Positions 28,680 to 38,263 of a stretch of 64,000 nucleotides of DNA are shown piece by piece. The DNA is from Okeania sp. SIO1I7 (GTDB lineage Bacteria; Cyanobacteriota; Cyanobacteriia; Cyanobacteriales; Microcoleaceae): assembly GCA_010672585.1 (NCBI GenBank), contig JAAHGF010000016.1:10882-74881 (forward strand), written 5' to 3'. The notes below the pieces were generated by a model. It was not told where the DNA came from, did no database searches, and was given only the letters and a program-made list of their open reading frames with translations. The position numbers and the translations under genes are program-made. Numbering within the stretch: the first letter of the stretch is position 1; every line of letters starts with the position of its first letter.

Positions 28680-28731
28680 GGTCTATTAAGTGTTAAGGTG
28701 TACGATTTGTAGTTAAGTTTACTAGACTTCC

Positions 28732-28843
28732 ATATAGCGTTTCTCATTTTTATGAGGTATACTGTTTAACCTCAAAGTCCCCCTTTCTAAGGGGGATTTA
28801 GAGGGATAGAGATGTACCTCACGCTTCTTGGGAAATGCTATAG
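28732..28843. mobile_element. 112-bp MITE-like element with strong internal hairpin
   Basis: Ends are atatagcgtttctca (left) and the inverse gggaaatgctatag (right); a one-ended relative occurs at about 54592. Inside, CCCCCTT-tct-AAGGGGG (28778-28794) with further A-T pairs makes an 11-bp stem. It sits between the giant gene and the S74 gene and ends at the giant gene's stop codon, so it may attenuate transcription between them. Confidence 0.55.
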
Positions 28844-31800
28844 TTATGCCTGGTCGATATTTAAATAAAGTGCCAGGTAGTTTTTTATCTGCTGTTTATA
28901 CGGAGCAAATTCAGGCAGTTGAGCATCAATAATTTGTTCGATTTTAGTGAAAAAGGTGCCCGCATCTGAAATATTTGCTATGTAGGGCTCGAACTTTTTG
29001 ATTAGCATATAATTGCTCTCAATACCATTTGCCCGCATGGATTTTTCCAGTGAGGGTGGTGCCTCAGGCTGGAACTCTGGCAGGATGCGACTCACATAGG
29101 TTACCCGGTGCATAATGCGCCAGCAAGGTTTGGCCTTGTCTATGTTGCCCCGCGCCTGGCGTAAGGCCTGGGCATTAGGGTCAGGGCTTTCGTCGAGCCA
29201 TATTGGGTCAATGACCTTAGAATACAGGTCGATGAAATTCTTGCCTTTGGGTTCCAAATAGAAACTCATAAAGCGGTAAGCATCGACTGTACCGGAGCCG
29301 ATCAATCCTTTGCTTAAGGTTCGACCGTCTTTTCCGGCATATTTGTAACGCGGGGAGGTAGGAATATCAACACTTACATCCAGGCCAAAAGAAGTGCTTG
29401 ACTCCTTGGTTTTGGATTTGGTCAAGGTAAAACTGGAGCCACTGGAAAATAAGCTTTTTTGCTCAAAAGCCGCTGGGAACTCAATTTCGTAGACCACACC
29501 CATATTACCACCTAATGATAAGCTGGTCTCATTGGAATAGGTTTCCTGTTGAGTTTCCGCCACTTCGGTGGATTCCGCGTAAAAACCACCTTCCACTGTC
29601 CACACATAGGTATTTGCCAGGTTGCGCTGGCTGCCCATGTCTGCGAGGTCGTTCTTTAAATTGGTATTGTTATACCCTACCTGCGTCGCTAGTTGCCCGG
29701 CTACTTGGTTAAACCCAGAGGTCAGCATAGGGCCTGCCACTGGATAGAAAGCAGCAAGCTGTGCAATGCCCGTTGTACTCGCTGCTGCATTAAAGTGAGC
29801 GTTGGTTTTGGCCACATCAAATGAATCTTCAAAATACGCCTTCAGTTCCATCTTTTCCCGATCAATCTGCTTTTTCAATTTGTAGGCTTCGCGGGGTTTG
29901 AAATAACTGTACTGCCCGTAAGCGCCCTGTGCCTGAGGATAATGGTCATCGGTCGTTTCGCCAAACTTGCCATCTAACGTGCCTTGTTTGGTATAAAGCG
30001 GATTGATGGGGAAAGGGATTATGTTGACATCTTCGGGAATATCGGGGTTAGGCTGCCAGGAAATGGTGACCAATGCATTGTTATGTTCTAGTCGCAGCAG
30101 GTAAATATCTGCCGTTTTTGACTTAACCAGGGCGTAGCCGGTGTTGCCAAGTTTGTAGTACCGTTCAGCACCAGACTTTCCATTGTCATAGCCTGCCAGG
30201 GAAGCATCAAATGTGCGTTCGGTATTCATGCTGGTTCCACGCTCGTAGCTTTGAGAACGATTGCCGGAAGTTTCCCAGTTGGAGCCGTATGCAAATCCGA
30301 CTTCAGCCCCAAAAGAAAAACCAAAACCAAGAGGTGCAACCATTATTTGTATTTGGCCACCCATTGTTGCTTCACTCTCCACTGCCACATTCCAACCAGC
30401 CTCCTTTGAAGTGCTGTAGTTATAGGATACCTCTTCAGCCTGGTTGAAACTGATGGAGTTGTTCAATTTATACGCATAGGTATCCACATCAGCATCTTTG
30501 CCCACAGGGAAGTTTTCAGCAGGCACTGGCGGCGGGCCTTCCAGGTATCCCATTACTTGCGGAGCAAACTGCGCCTGGCCGTACCATTGACTTACCAGAT
30601 TACCCACTTTGTAACCAGTCATCCGGTTCCATGCACCGCCTGCATCAATGAAAGAATAACAGCGCTTCAAGATTCCATTCAGAGTACCGTCGTCATTTTT
30701 CTGCACATCTCCGTATTCCACCACTGCCGGCCTAGACCGTATTTTACCGTTGTATTCAGTCAACACCCCTGTCAGCGCCGATCGGACTTGAGGGATTTCA
30801 GTAGCTATGGGTGCAGTCGAAAGCACCTCTTTAAGCATACTACTATTATGAATTGTCAATTGAACACTGTTCACACTGGCATCTTGTACTTTATTATCCG
30901 TCTGGTTGATCGGCTTATCAAACGTGTAATTGGCCAGCAACAGTTCCCACTCACCTTTCAGCCTTCCAAAGCCATTGTCAGTAATTTGTTCGTTAGTACG
31001 CGGAACATTCCAGATTCTGATCTCTTCCAAAGTCCCCCGAAAATGATCTGAATAACTGCTGGCACCTTTTTTTATGCCTCCTATGCTTAACTGATCGACT
31101 CCTTGTGCAGTAGAGTCTATGGTAGTATCGTGGGGTTGGGGGGACCCATCCACATAGAATTGAAACTGTCCAGGCTGATTGGCTTGCGGGCTATCTCTCC
31201 AGGTTCCCCCGGATGCGACCCCATGGTTTTCACTCACATCATCGTATAAGTAATTGCCTTTTCCTTCCGCTATACGCCAGTGCGATAGCAGCCCTGACTT
31301 GTTTTCCGGCATAGTTAGTACCTTTGCTTCGCTTGTTGAAAGTGCGCGATTCCATATGCGAACACTGGCGAAAGTACCGGTGAAGCCACCGCCTCCCATT
31401 ATGAAATCCTTAAAGGCTTCCACACTTTCTATTTCCAGGGGAGTGGCACTAGTCCATTCTGTGGTGCTGTTATCGCTCTTTGTGACAATGAGGGTATGGT
31501 GGTATTTGGGATTGTATTCAGTGGATTGGTCAGCAGTATTGCCAAACATGTTTGTTTCGGAAAGTTTCATGCTATTATCCATCTGGTCTTGCTTTTCAGC
31601 CATACCCTGAATTATCTTGTCAGGGCTTTTGCCCTCGTACCATTTTTTTTCACCAGAATCAGTTCCTACTTCCTGATTACCACCGGTCATGGGGTATTCT
31701 GCCTTTGTTGGTTCCGTCTGGGGTTTGTTTTTGGATCGGATCAAAGTTATTTTATAAAATTTATTGAATGATTCCAATCTGATGGGATGATCCGATAAGT

Positions 31801-34800
31801 AATCCGATAAGTAATTTGTACCTGCCCAGTTAAATACCACTTCTTTGTTACCATTAATTGATAGGCTGTACTCACCCGTTTTTTCTAGGAGAGTACCTGC
31901 GGAATCAATCTTTACCAGTACCTCCAGGGTAAATTCATCAATTAGCTGTAAGGAACTATCATTGCCACAATTGATTAAGTTTTCATTCTTGAGTTGATAC
32001 CCCCAATATTTCTTATGGGTAAAAGCCAGGTGCCTCCATTGTTCCTTGCCTTTGAATTGAAAGGCAAACGCCTTTTTGCTCGTATATTTTTTATCACCAA
32101 GGGTAGCCACACATTTATATTTGTCAGCACCATCCTTTTCAATGCCCAACGAGTAATTCTGGCTACCTTTTTTATAGTAAAGAATACTTCCCGGATTGTT
32201 AAGAATATTGGATGGCTTAACCCAAGCTTCCACACTCAAGCCTTTTTCTGTGGGCTGCAATGCTTCAAGTTTGCCGCTATCGTCAGTGTTCAATTGGGCA
32301 CCGTTGGTGGCCGATGCAGGGTTAAATTCGAGTGCTAGGCTAGCCTTCCAGTCCTCCCATTGGCCGATGGTGTTATTGATATTATATTCATAGTTAAAAG
32401 TATCACTAATCTCAGTTTTTGTGTCTGTATCTGCGTCGTACTTGACCTCAGCGTTGAACAGATAGCTTCTGGAATGTTCCCATTCTGGTGCACTGGTTCC
32501 ACCGAGGTTGGTCGGGTTACAGGTAAAAAGGCTTGTATAATCATACCCAACCATAACCTCTAAACCAGCTTCAAGGCGGTCAACACTTTGGACATTGGTA
32601 TCCTGCACTGTAAAGGTGATAATACGGACTTTTGCCACATCCAGTATCAATGCAATCAGGGATTGTTTTAATCTTGCTCGTCGGGCTTTTTTATCGGCCT
32701 CATTGCCCTCTTGCAGCAATTGTAGAGATAAATTGTTGATTTCTTCATCGGTTATAGAAATACTCAGAGATGCCTGGGTACCCGTCATCGATGCAGACTT
32801 TAAGTTTCCTCTGTCTGTTGTTCCAGCCACCTCTTGTATCAAGTTTTTGCTCTTCAAATACCCCCAAAGTTTATCTATGTCGCCAGTATCAGTAACCATG
32901 CTAGACAGGTATGACTTGTAAAATACGTCAGCCTTAACCGTTACATTGGCAGTTTTAACTAAAGAGAACTGCTTTTTGGCAATACTCAGTTTGGGATTAC
33001 TGTCCAAGTAATCAGACAAATTACTCAATGGCACAGAGTGTTCGACACCATCAGCTAATTGAGCAGCATATCCATTTGTAACCTGGAACATGAGATTGTT
33101 GTCTACAGTAGTACGGAGCTTAAAGATACCGTTGCCTGTATCAGGTTTTATATAAGCTGCTCTAGGAGCACCGGTGTTTCCCAGTGGCTCCAGTGTTCCC
33201 AGGCGCAACTGGCTGCTACCATTCAAAATGTCGGTCATTTGAGAAAAGCGCCTGGGGAGGTGATTCCATTGCTCCACCACGCCACCTTGGGATGTCATGG
33301 TTAAGGTGCATGTATTACTATCACTTGGCACATTCGCAACCACATTAAGGGTCATGTCACGATCAAGGCGCGATTTCAAAGACAGTGGCGGGTCTGCTGT
33401 CTTTGAGCTGGAATCTGAAACCTCTACGCTTTTACCGCCAGTAGGGTTAAAGTAGAGCACGAAGAAATTCTCTTCCTTTCCTTTCAAATAAAGATTCACC
33501 CTTCCTAGGGAATCATCAAACAAATAGGGTTCCGTTGCTACAACAGCATCCGAATAGCCTGCGCTTATGCCAATAGGAGCGCTTGTGTAGGCAAACTTAA
33601 GCACCCCTCCACTGGTGCTTAAGCCGTTGGTGTCGATATTGAGAAGCTTCATCTTTTGGGGTGACTGCCATCCTACTCTATTGGCATCATCGGTTGGAAT
33701 ATCTTCTAATTTATTGTAGGGATTCTCATCCAGTGCCTGAACGTTGATGTCCGGCATATCGACAGTATCGGTAGTTAGGCGACTAAGCTGGCCAGAGGCA
33801 GCTGCAGAAAAATTGAGGATGCCGATGTATTTGTTTTGCTCTTGATCTTCGATCCCCATAGCCAGCATCACACAGGCTTTATTTTTCATGGGTTTATTGT
33901 CAGCACCCATTTCCTGTTGGTAGTAATAGCAAGATGACAAGCCATTAGTTGGAGTATATGAGACGGACAGCGGTCTTAATGTATTTGTAGGCTCTTGAAA
34001 AGAATACTCTGGTTTAAGTACACCATGATCCGTATATTTTGCTTTAATAGTAGTCTTATCGTCTTCATATTCAATTAAAGGCCATTCAGATACAGATGCA
34101 GGAATAAAATCATCCTTCACGACCCCTGTGCGGATGATATAAACCACCTCAGCCAGCTCATCTTGAGGTATCCCTTTTCTATTGTACGGACTTTTACTTA
34201 ATAATGCCTTGGCAATTAGATCGTCCTTATGACCATCCTTAATTTCCCCTTGCACCTCGGGAACTAAACAATCATTAAGCTCATATTTTTCGATGAATTG
34301 GTTAACGACTGTTTGGGAGTCGCTTGTATCGAACACAATACTGTAATCAAATCTGATATTGAAGCTATTTACTTTGCCGGTTACAGCGTCAGTCGTAAAA
34401 ATCTGCCAGCGCTGTTCTTCTGAATCTGCTCCCGGTAACAACAGCACAGAAAAATTTCCATTAGCTAAATTATTGGCAAAAACCAATTCACGGGTAGGCT
34501 CATAAAATGGTTGGCCTTCCACATCTACAGGGGAGAGGGTGTCTTTTCTGGATTCGGGTTCCGTTTTGTGGCGGCTGCGCTGATAGCGTATTTCTCTACT
34601 GAGCTTTAAAGTCGTTCCGCTGAGGACGAAACGATCTACCAACAAGGTGTTGTTTACGATAGCGGGGTTTTCATTATTGGGGTCATTCCCTGGGATAGAC
34701 TGGCGAAACAAATAAATGTACTTGCCATCTGAGAGTACCTGAAAAGGCGCTTTGGCACCCAACCTTGCCGTACTGGAATAGAAGGTATCAGTTTTGTCTT

Positions 34801-35215
34801 TGATAGCTTGCACCGACAGTTCCTTACCATTTTCGTCCAGAGGTTTTCCCTCTGTATTGTAACTATGAATGATCTTCTTATTAGTCTTGTCGTATTTGTC
34901 AATCACAAAGTTGGGCACTACGCCATACCCAACCTGCATGATTTCTGACGGGAAATGCAACCTGCTTGCACCAACATCCTCAAAATTAACTTTCGACCAA
35001 TAATTTTTATCATTGTTTTGATCGTTATTATCGTCGCTTTGATTAGCATTTTGCTCCGTATTCGACATATCCAATACACTGTAAAAGATGCGTCCATCCT
35101 GTCTCATGGCAAAGCTTACGGGCGTTCCACGATGCGAAACCATACTGGTCAACAAATACTGGTGTGTTTGTTCCTTTGTGATGTTTTTGTTGATTAAAGG
35201 GGAGGATTGCACCAT
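28844..35215 (-). CDS. Giant LamG-containing protein, possible toxin or adhesin
   Basis: 2,123 residues; ATG preceded by GAGAAG. No signal peptide or membrane helix. Residues 1-900 are unassigned. About 955-1155 and 1235-1460 look like concanavalin A/LamG jelly-roll domains: LSVEAWVKPSN, WRHLAFTHK, then FTGTFASVRIWNRALST and FRGTLEEIRIWNVPRT. About 1583-1672 and 1896-1957 are Ser/Thr/Gly-rich alternating strands (GFGFSFGAEVGFAYGSNWET; SSTSFGLDVSVDIP), which recall the amphipathic hairpin regions of aerolysin-type pore formers. That last point is pattern inference only. Composition is about 50% GC in sampled lines, no HIP1 site was seen, and the gene heads a co-oriented set with the S74 gene. 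Probably acquired horizontally. Confidence 0.7.
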   Translation of the reverse strand: MVQSSPLINKNITKEQTHQYLLTSMVSHRGTPVSFAMRQDGRIFYSVLDMSNTEQNANQSDDNNDQNNDKNYWSKVNFEDVGASRLHFPSEIMQVGYGVVPNFVIDKYDKTNKKIIHSYNTEGKPLDENGKELSVQAIKDKTDTFYSSTARLGAKAPFQVLSDGKYIYLFRQSIPGNDPNNENPAIVNNTLLVDRFVLSGTTLKLSREIRYQRSRHKTEPESRKDTLSPVDVEGQPFYEPTRELVFANNLANGNFSVLLLPGADSEEQRWQIFTTDAVTGKVNSFNIRFDYSIVFDTSDSQTVVNQFIEKYELNDCLVPEVQGEIKDGHKDDLIAKALLSKSPYNRKGIPQDELAEVVYIIRTGVVKDDFIPASVSEWPLIEYEDDKTTIKAKYTDHGVLKPEYSFQEPTNTLRPLSVSYTPTNGLSSCYYYQQEMGADNKPMKNKACVMLAMGIEDQEQNKYIGILNFSAAASGQLSRLTTDTVDMPDINVQALDENPYNKLEDIPTDDANRVGWQSPQKMKLLNIDTNGLSTSGGVLKFAYTSAPIGISAGYSDAVVATEPYLFDDSLGRVNLYLKGKEENFFVLYFNPTGGKSVEVSDSSSKTADPPLSLKSRLDRDMTLNVVANVPSDSNTCTLTMTSQGGVVEQWNHLPRRFSQMTDILNGSSQLRLGTLEPLGNTGAPRAAYIKPDTGNGIFKLRTTVDNNLMFQVTNGYAAQLADGVEHSVPLSNLSDYLDSNPKLSIAKKQFSLVKTANVTVKADVFYKSYLSSMVTDTGDIDKLWGYLKSKNLIQEVAGTTDRGNLKSASMTGTQASLSISITDEEINNLSLQLLQEGNEADKKARRARLKQSLIALILDVAKVRIITFTVQDTNVQSVDRLEAGLEVMVGYDYTSLFTCNPTNLGGTSAPEWEHSRSYLFNAEVKYDADTDTKTEISDTFNYEYNINNTIGQWEDWKASLALEFNPASATNGAQLNTDDSGKLEALQPTEKGLSVEAWVKPSNILNNPGSILYYKKGSQNYSLGIEKDGADKYKCVATLGDKKYTSKKAFAFQFKGKEQWRHLAFTHKKYWGYQLKNENLINCGNDSSLQLIDEFTLEVLVKIDSAGTLLEKTGEYSLSINGNKEVVFNWAGTNYLSDYLSDHPIRLESFNKFYKITLIRSKNKPQTEPTKAEYPMTGGNQEVGTDSGEKKWYEGKSPDKIIQGMAEKQDQMDNSMKLSETNMFGNTADQSTEYNPKYHHTLIVTKSDNSTTEWTSATPLEIESVEAFKDFIMGGGGFTGTFASVRIWNRALSTSEAKVLTMPENKSGLLSHWRIAEGKGNYLYDDVSENHGVASGGTWRDSPQANQPGQFQFYVDGSPQPHDTTIDSTAQGVDQLSIGGIKKGASSYSDHFRGTLEEIRIWNVPRTNEQITDNGFGRLKGEWELLLANYTFDKPINQTDNKVQDASVNSVQLTIHNSSMLKEVLSTAPIATEIPQVRSALTGVLTEYNGKIRSRPAVVEYGDVQKNDDGTLNGILKRCYSFIDAGGAWNRMTGYKVGNLVSQWYGQAQFAPQVMGYLEGPPPVPAENFPVGKDADVDTYAYKLNNSISFNQAEEVSYNYSTSKEAGWNVAVESEATMGGQIQIMVAPLGFGFSFGAEVGFAYGSNWETSGNRSQSYERGTSMNTERTFDASLAGYDNGKSGAERYYKLGNTGYALVKSKTADIYLLRLEHNNALVTISWQPNPDIPEDVNIIPFPINPLYTKQGTLDGKFGETTDDHYPQAQGAYGQYSYFKPREAYKLKKQIDREKMELKAYFEDSFDVAKTNAHFNAAASTTGIAQLAAFYPVAGPMLTSGFNQVAGQLATQVGYNNTNLKNDLADMGSQRNLANTYVWTVEGGFYAESTEVAETQQETYSNETSLSLGGNMGVVYEIEFPAAFEQKSLFSSGSSFTLTKSKTKESSTSFGLDVSVDIPTSPRYKYAGKDGRTLSKGLIGSGTVDAYRFMSFYLEPKGKNFIDLYSKVIDPIWLDESPDPNAQALRQARGNIDKAKPCWRIMHRVTYVSRILPEFQPEAPPSLEKSMRANGIESNYMLIKKFEPYIANISDAGTFFTKIEQIIDAQLPEFAPYKQQIKNYLALYLNIDQA

Positions 35216-35768
35216 AACTTCTCAATTTTAAGTATAGAAAATTATAACTAACAGAGATTAAAGCCTTTATCAGGCCAAAGTTTTAAAGGAATTGAGTGGA
35301 CATAATCTGAAAAACGGCGATCGCCAACTAAAATTCCTCAAAACCCTATCACTTCGTTGTCAGTATGATCGCCTAAAGTTTTTTCTCAACCGACTCTCAA
35401 ATAGCTAAAAGCTTTGTCAAAATAACCAATTACCGCATTTATTAAATAAGTCAATAAAGTCAATAAAAAAATGGGGGTTTCACATTATGGAATGATATTG
35501 CCAAAAATTAGTTTAGACTTTGACTAAAAAGAACCTAATATCAATCATTCTAGCAATTGATTAATCCAAAATCCTGTTCATCAAAAATCTAAAATCATTC
35601 GTCACTATGCAACGCTAAAAAATGAGCGAATGGTGAGTAACTTATAAGCGTTTAGTTTTTAGAATTCATTCAGTATAAATCACGCCATTACCCTAAAGAG
35701 CATTTGTTAACAAATATTTACGATAAATGAGACAAGGTTACAGGAAACGCCATTATCTTAAGCTTCCC
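35216..35768. other. Gene-free stretch upstream of the giant gene
   Basis: Returns to AT-rich composition with an HIP1 octamer at about 35318, marking the edge of the GC-richer block. A short direct repeat (aagtcaataaagtcaataaa) lies near 35449. No gene supported. Confidence 0.4.
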
Positions 35769-35984
35769 TTACTCAAACTGGTACATAACTGATAAATGAA
35801 TACCAGCAGCTTCCGCTAAATCTTGCTGGGAGATATTGGCACTTTCCCTCAGTCTTCTCAAATACTCGCTCACCGTTTCCGAAGGTTTTGGGGTTTTAGA
35901 TGAATCAATAATATACATATCTGAAATTATTTGCTGAAAAATTGTCTTGACAAAATTGATGATTTTTACTTTTTTTCCTGCCAT
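35769..35984 (-). pseudogene. Truncated XRE-type helix-turn-helix protein
   Basis: 71 codons. Residues 36-71, SETVSEYLRRLRESANISQQ then DLAEAAGIHLSVMYQFE, are the first half of a Cro/C1-type HTH. The frame stops where the rest of recognition helix 3 and helices 4-5 should follow. Either a decayed regulator or a fragment. It lies between the giant gene and rps1b on the same strand. Confidence 0.5.
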
Positions 35985-36008
35985 TTCATATTGATAAAAA
36001 TTTCGACT

Positions 36009-36256
36009 ATAGCTAAGAAATAATTGGTTAAGACATAGACTGATGATGAATCTTAGACTAGAAAATGTTTTTCCAACTGTTCCCTATTCCCTGCTATATA
36101 AAAATAGCTGAATAAGTTCCAAAACCTATTCAGCCTTCCTGATAAGCAATAGAAAAATTACACCTATAGCTAAGAAAGAACTGGTGAGAACGTAGACTGA
36201 TGATAAACCTTAGACTACGAAATATTTTTCCAACTATTCCCTATTCCCTGCTATTG
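36009..36256. repeat. Two ~90-bp direct repeats
   Basis: The segment from ctatagctaagaaa through gtagactgatgat to ccctattccctgctat occurs at about 36009-36096 and again at 36171-36256, with roughly 85% identity. The second copy ends next to the stop codon of rps1b. Confidence 0.65.
36098..36134 (-). terminator. Likely terminator downstream of rps1b
   Basis: On the minus strand GCTGAATA...TATTCAGC (36134-36127 with 36114-36107) forms an 8-bp stem followed by TATTTTTATATA. It lies about 125 bp after the rps1b stop. Confidence 0.45.
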
Positions 36257-36259
36257 TAA

Positions 36260-37165
36260 TTAAGGTAAAGCCTTTCTTGCCCTTTCTGCACGAGCATCCG
36301 CCGACTCCATCACTTCATCAATTTTTTCCAACATTTCCCCTGGATAATTTTCTAGCACCTTAGTCGAAAGAGAAATTCGCTTTCGACCTTCATCTAAATC
36401 AACAATTAGCGCCTTAATCGGATTACCCTGTGCAAAAATTGTTGATAAAGAATCAACCCGTTTTTGACTAACTTGAGTAATATGCAGCAAACCAGTTAAA
36501 CCCTCTAAATCTACAAAAACCCCAAAAGGTTTCACTCCAACAACATTTCCTTCAACCAACTGACCAACAACTAACTTACTAAAACCAGCAGATTGAGCAG
36601 CCAAACGCTGAGACATCACAATTTTCTTCTTTTCTTGGTCTAATTCCAAAAAATTGACTGTCAATACTTGGTCAATCAATGACTCCAAATTATCCTTTGC
36701 CAGAAGATGGGAGCGCGGAATAAAACCCCGCAAAGATTGTACATCAACCGTCACCCCACCTTTATTAGTACCAATTACTCGAACTTGGAAAGACTGACCA
36801 CCTTCTTGTAATTCAATCAAATTCTCCCAAATTTGATTAATTTCTAGCTGCTTGATAGAAAGAAGCACTTCTCCTTCTGCATTTTGCTCGCGGATAATTA
36901 GGAAGTCCCGTTCTAGCTGTAATGGTAGTGCTTCCGATAAATCTTGTGTTACTCCCAAGAAAGCTTCTTGAATGGGTAAAAGAGCTAAAGACTTACCCCC
37001 TATATCAATGTATATACCTTCAGATTCATAACTATATACTTTTCCAGTGACTATTTGTCCTTTTTGAAATTCATAATTATATTGAGGTTGTTCGAGAGCT
37101 TTAGCAAAATCGTCCATGGAAAAGGACTGTTTACTTTCTTGAGAGCTGCTTGATTCGGGATTCAT
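36260..37165 (-). CDS. S1 RNA-binding protein, ribosomal protein S1 homologue (Rps1b type)
   Basis: 301 residues with three S1 (OB-fold) domains at about 34-105, 121-187 and 199-270. The third is the most canonical (GQLVEGNVVGVKPFGVFVDL). The N-terminal Ser-rich tail and the C-terminal REKARKALP-like end match the shorter of the two S1 homologues in cyanobacteria (about 300 residues) rather than the longer S1a. S1 proteins bind mRNA at the 30S subunit; the shorter cyanobacterial form has been linked to binding leaders without Shine-Dalgarno sequences. No ribosome binding site at its own ATG. A likely terminator lies downstream. Confidence 0.85.
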   Translation of the reverse strand: MNPESSSSQESKQSFSMDDFAKALEQPQYNYEFQKGQIVTGKVYSYESEGIYIDIGGKSLALLPIQEAFLGVTQDLSEALPLQLERDFLIIREQNAEGEVLLSIKQLEINQIWENLIELQEGGQSFQVRVIGTNKGGVTVDVQSLRGFIPRSHLLAKDNLESLIDQVLTVNFLELDQEKKKIVMSQRLAAQSAGFSKLVVGQLVEGNVVGVKPFGVFVDLEGLTGLLHITQVSQKRVDSLSTIFAQGNPIKALIVDLDEGRKRISLSTKVLENYPGEMLEKIDEVMESADARAERARKALP

Positions 37166-37287
37166 TACGGTAAAAAAAACACTAGACTACTTCAATATAG
37201 CTAATCTTTGGGGCATTGTTAGAAAAATAACCTATAGCAAAAGTCAAAAGTTAAAAGTTAAATTATTACTTTATATAGCTTTTTTCT

Positions 37288-38025
37288 TTACAATTCTTGA
37301 CCAAAAAGTTCCTTTGTCTTAACCCAAGCATCAGCAGCAGCTTCAGCATTGTAACTACTACGATGGTCACAAAAGAAACCGTGGTCTGCTGGATAACGAA
37401 ATACTTGATGTTTAATTTGATGTTTCTGTAATTCTGCCTCTATTTGGTCTACCTGTTCTATGGGAATTAAAGGATCTTCTGTGCCAAAGAAGCAATATAT
37501 CGTACCACTAATTTTCGGAGTGAGAGTAATAGTAGGTTCACCATCACCAGGAGTACCAGTGGCAATACCAGCTCCATAGAAAGAGGCAGTTGCTTGAATT
37601 TCTGGTAAAGTTGCTGCCAGATAACTCACATGGCCTCCGAAACAGAAACCAATACAACCAAACTTGTCTACCTTAACAGTAGGTAGGGTTTTGAGATAAT
37701 TTATAGTAGCTTGAATGTCACTGAGTAGTTCTGAAGCTTTGGTTTGTTCTTTATACTTGCGGCCAAGTTTTACATTTTCCTCAGTATAGCCCACTTCAAA
37801 ACCGGGAGCTTGACGTTGGTAGATTGAGGGAGCGATCGCTACATAACCTTCCTTGGCAATTTTTTCTGTTACTTCCCGAATATGGGCATTGACCCCAAAT
37901 ATTTCTTGAATTACTACTACTGCTGGAAATAGATTTTCTTCTACTGGTTGTGCTAGATAGGAAGCTATTTCTAGGTCTCCGTTGAGGACTTGAATATGAG
38001 CTGTACGGATTTTTAATTCTGTCAT
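37288..38025 (-). CDS. Dienelactone hydrolase-family alpha/beta hydrolase
   Basis: 245 residues. The nucleophile elbow GFCFGG has Cys128 in place of Ser; Asp184 (GTEDPLIP) and His215 (PADHGFFCD) complete the Cys-Asp-His triad of carboxymethylenebutenolidase-type enzymes. Cytoplasmic, no signal peptide. Members hydrolyse lactones or esters; in cyanobacteria the natural substrate is mostly unknown. GGAG lies 11 bp before the ATG. It is divergent from the GntR regulator at 38264 with a 238-bp gap, so control by that regulator is plausible. Confidence 0.85.
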   Translation of the reverse strand: MTELKIRTAHIQVLNGDLEIASYLAQPVEENLFPAVVVIQEIFGVNAHIREVTEKIAKEGYVAIAPSIYQRQAPGFEVGYTEENVKLGRKYKEQTKASELLSDIQATINYLKTLPTVKVDKFGCIGFCFGGHVSYLAATLPEIQATASFYGAGIATGTPGDGEPTITLTPKISGTIYCFFGTEDPLIPIEQVDQIEAELQKHQIKHQVFRYPADHGFFCDHRSSYNAEAAADAWVKTKELFGQEL

Positions 38026-38263
38026 ATAGTTGCTATACTCCGAAGTTATTAGGTCGCAGTTTGTAAGTATTTAGATGGGAAAAGTTTACTTAAATCCTGA
38101 TTCAAAACTAGATGCTATCCAGTTGATTGTTCAGAATACATAATAATTGCTCAAGCCATTAATATCAATTTAATTAAAAGATTTAATATGACTGAGTTCT
38201 TGACGAAGCAAAAACTAAAATTAGAACATGAAAATTTATTTCTGAGCAGCAGTTTTTTCTACT

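Noticed and set aside
30211..32921. Several 70-160 codon plus-strand ORFs
   Set aside because: All lie antisense within the 2,123-codon gene, whose frame is continuous and has recognisable domains.
27543..35215. Prophage or contractile injection system
   Set aside because: Only a fibre-like S74 protein is present; no capsid, terminase, sheath, tube, baseplate or ATPase genes were seen.
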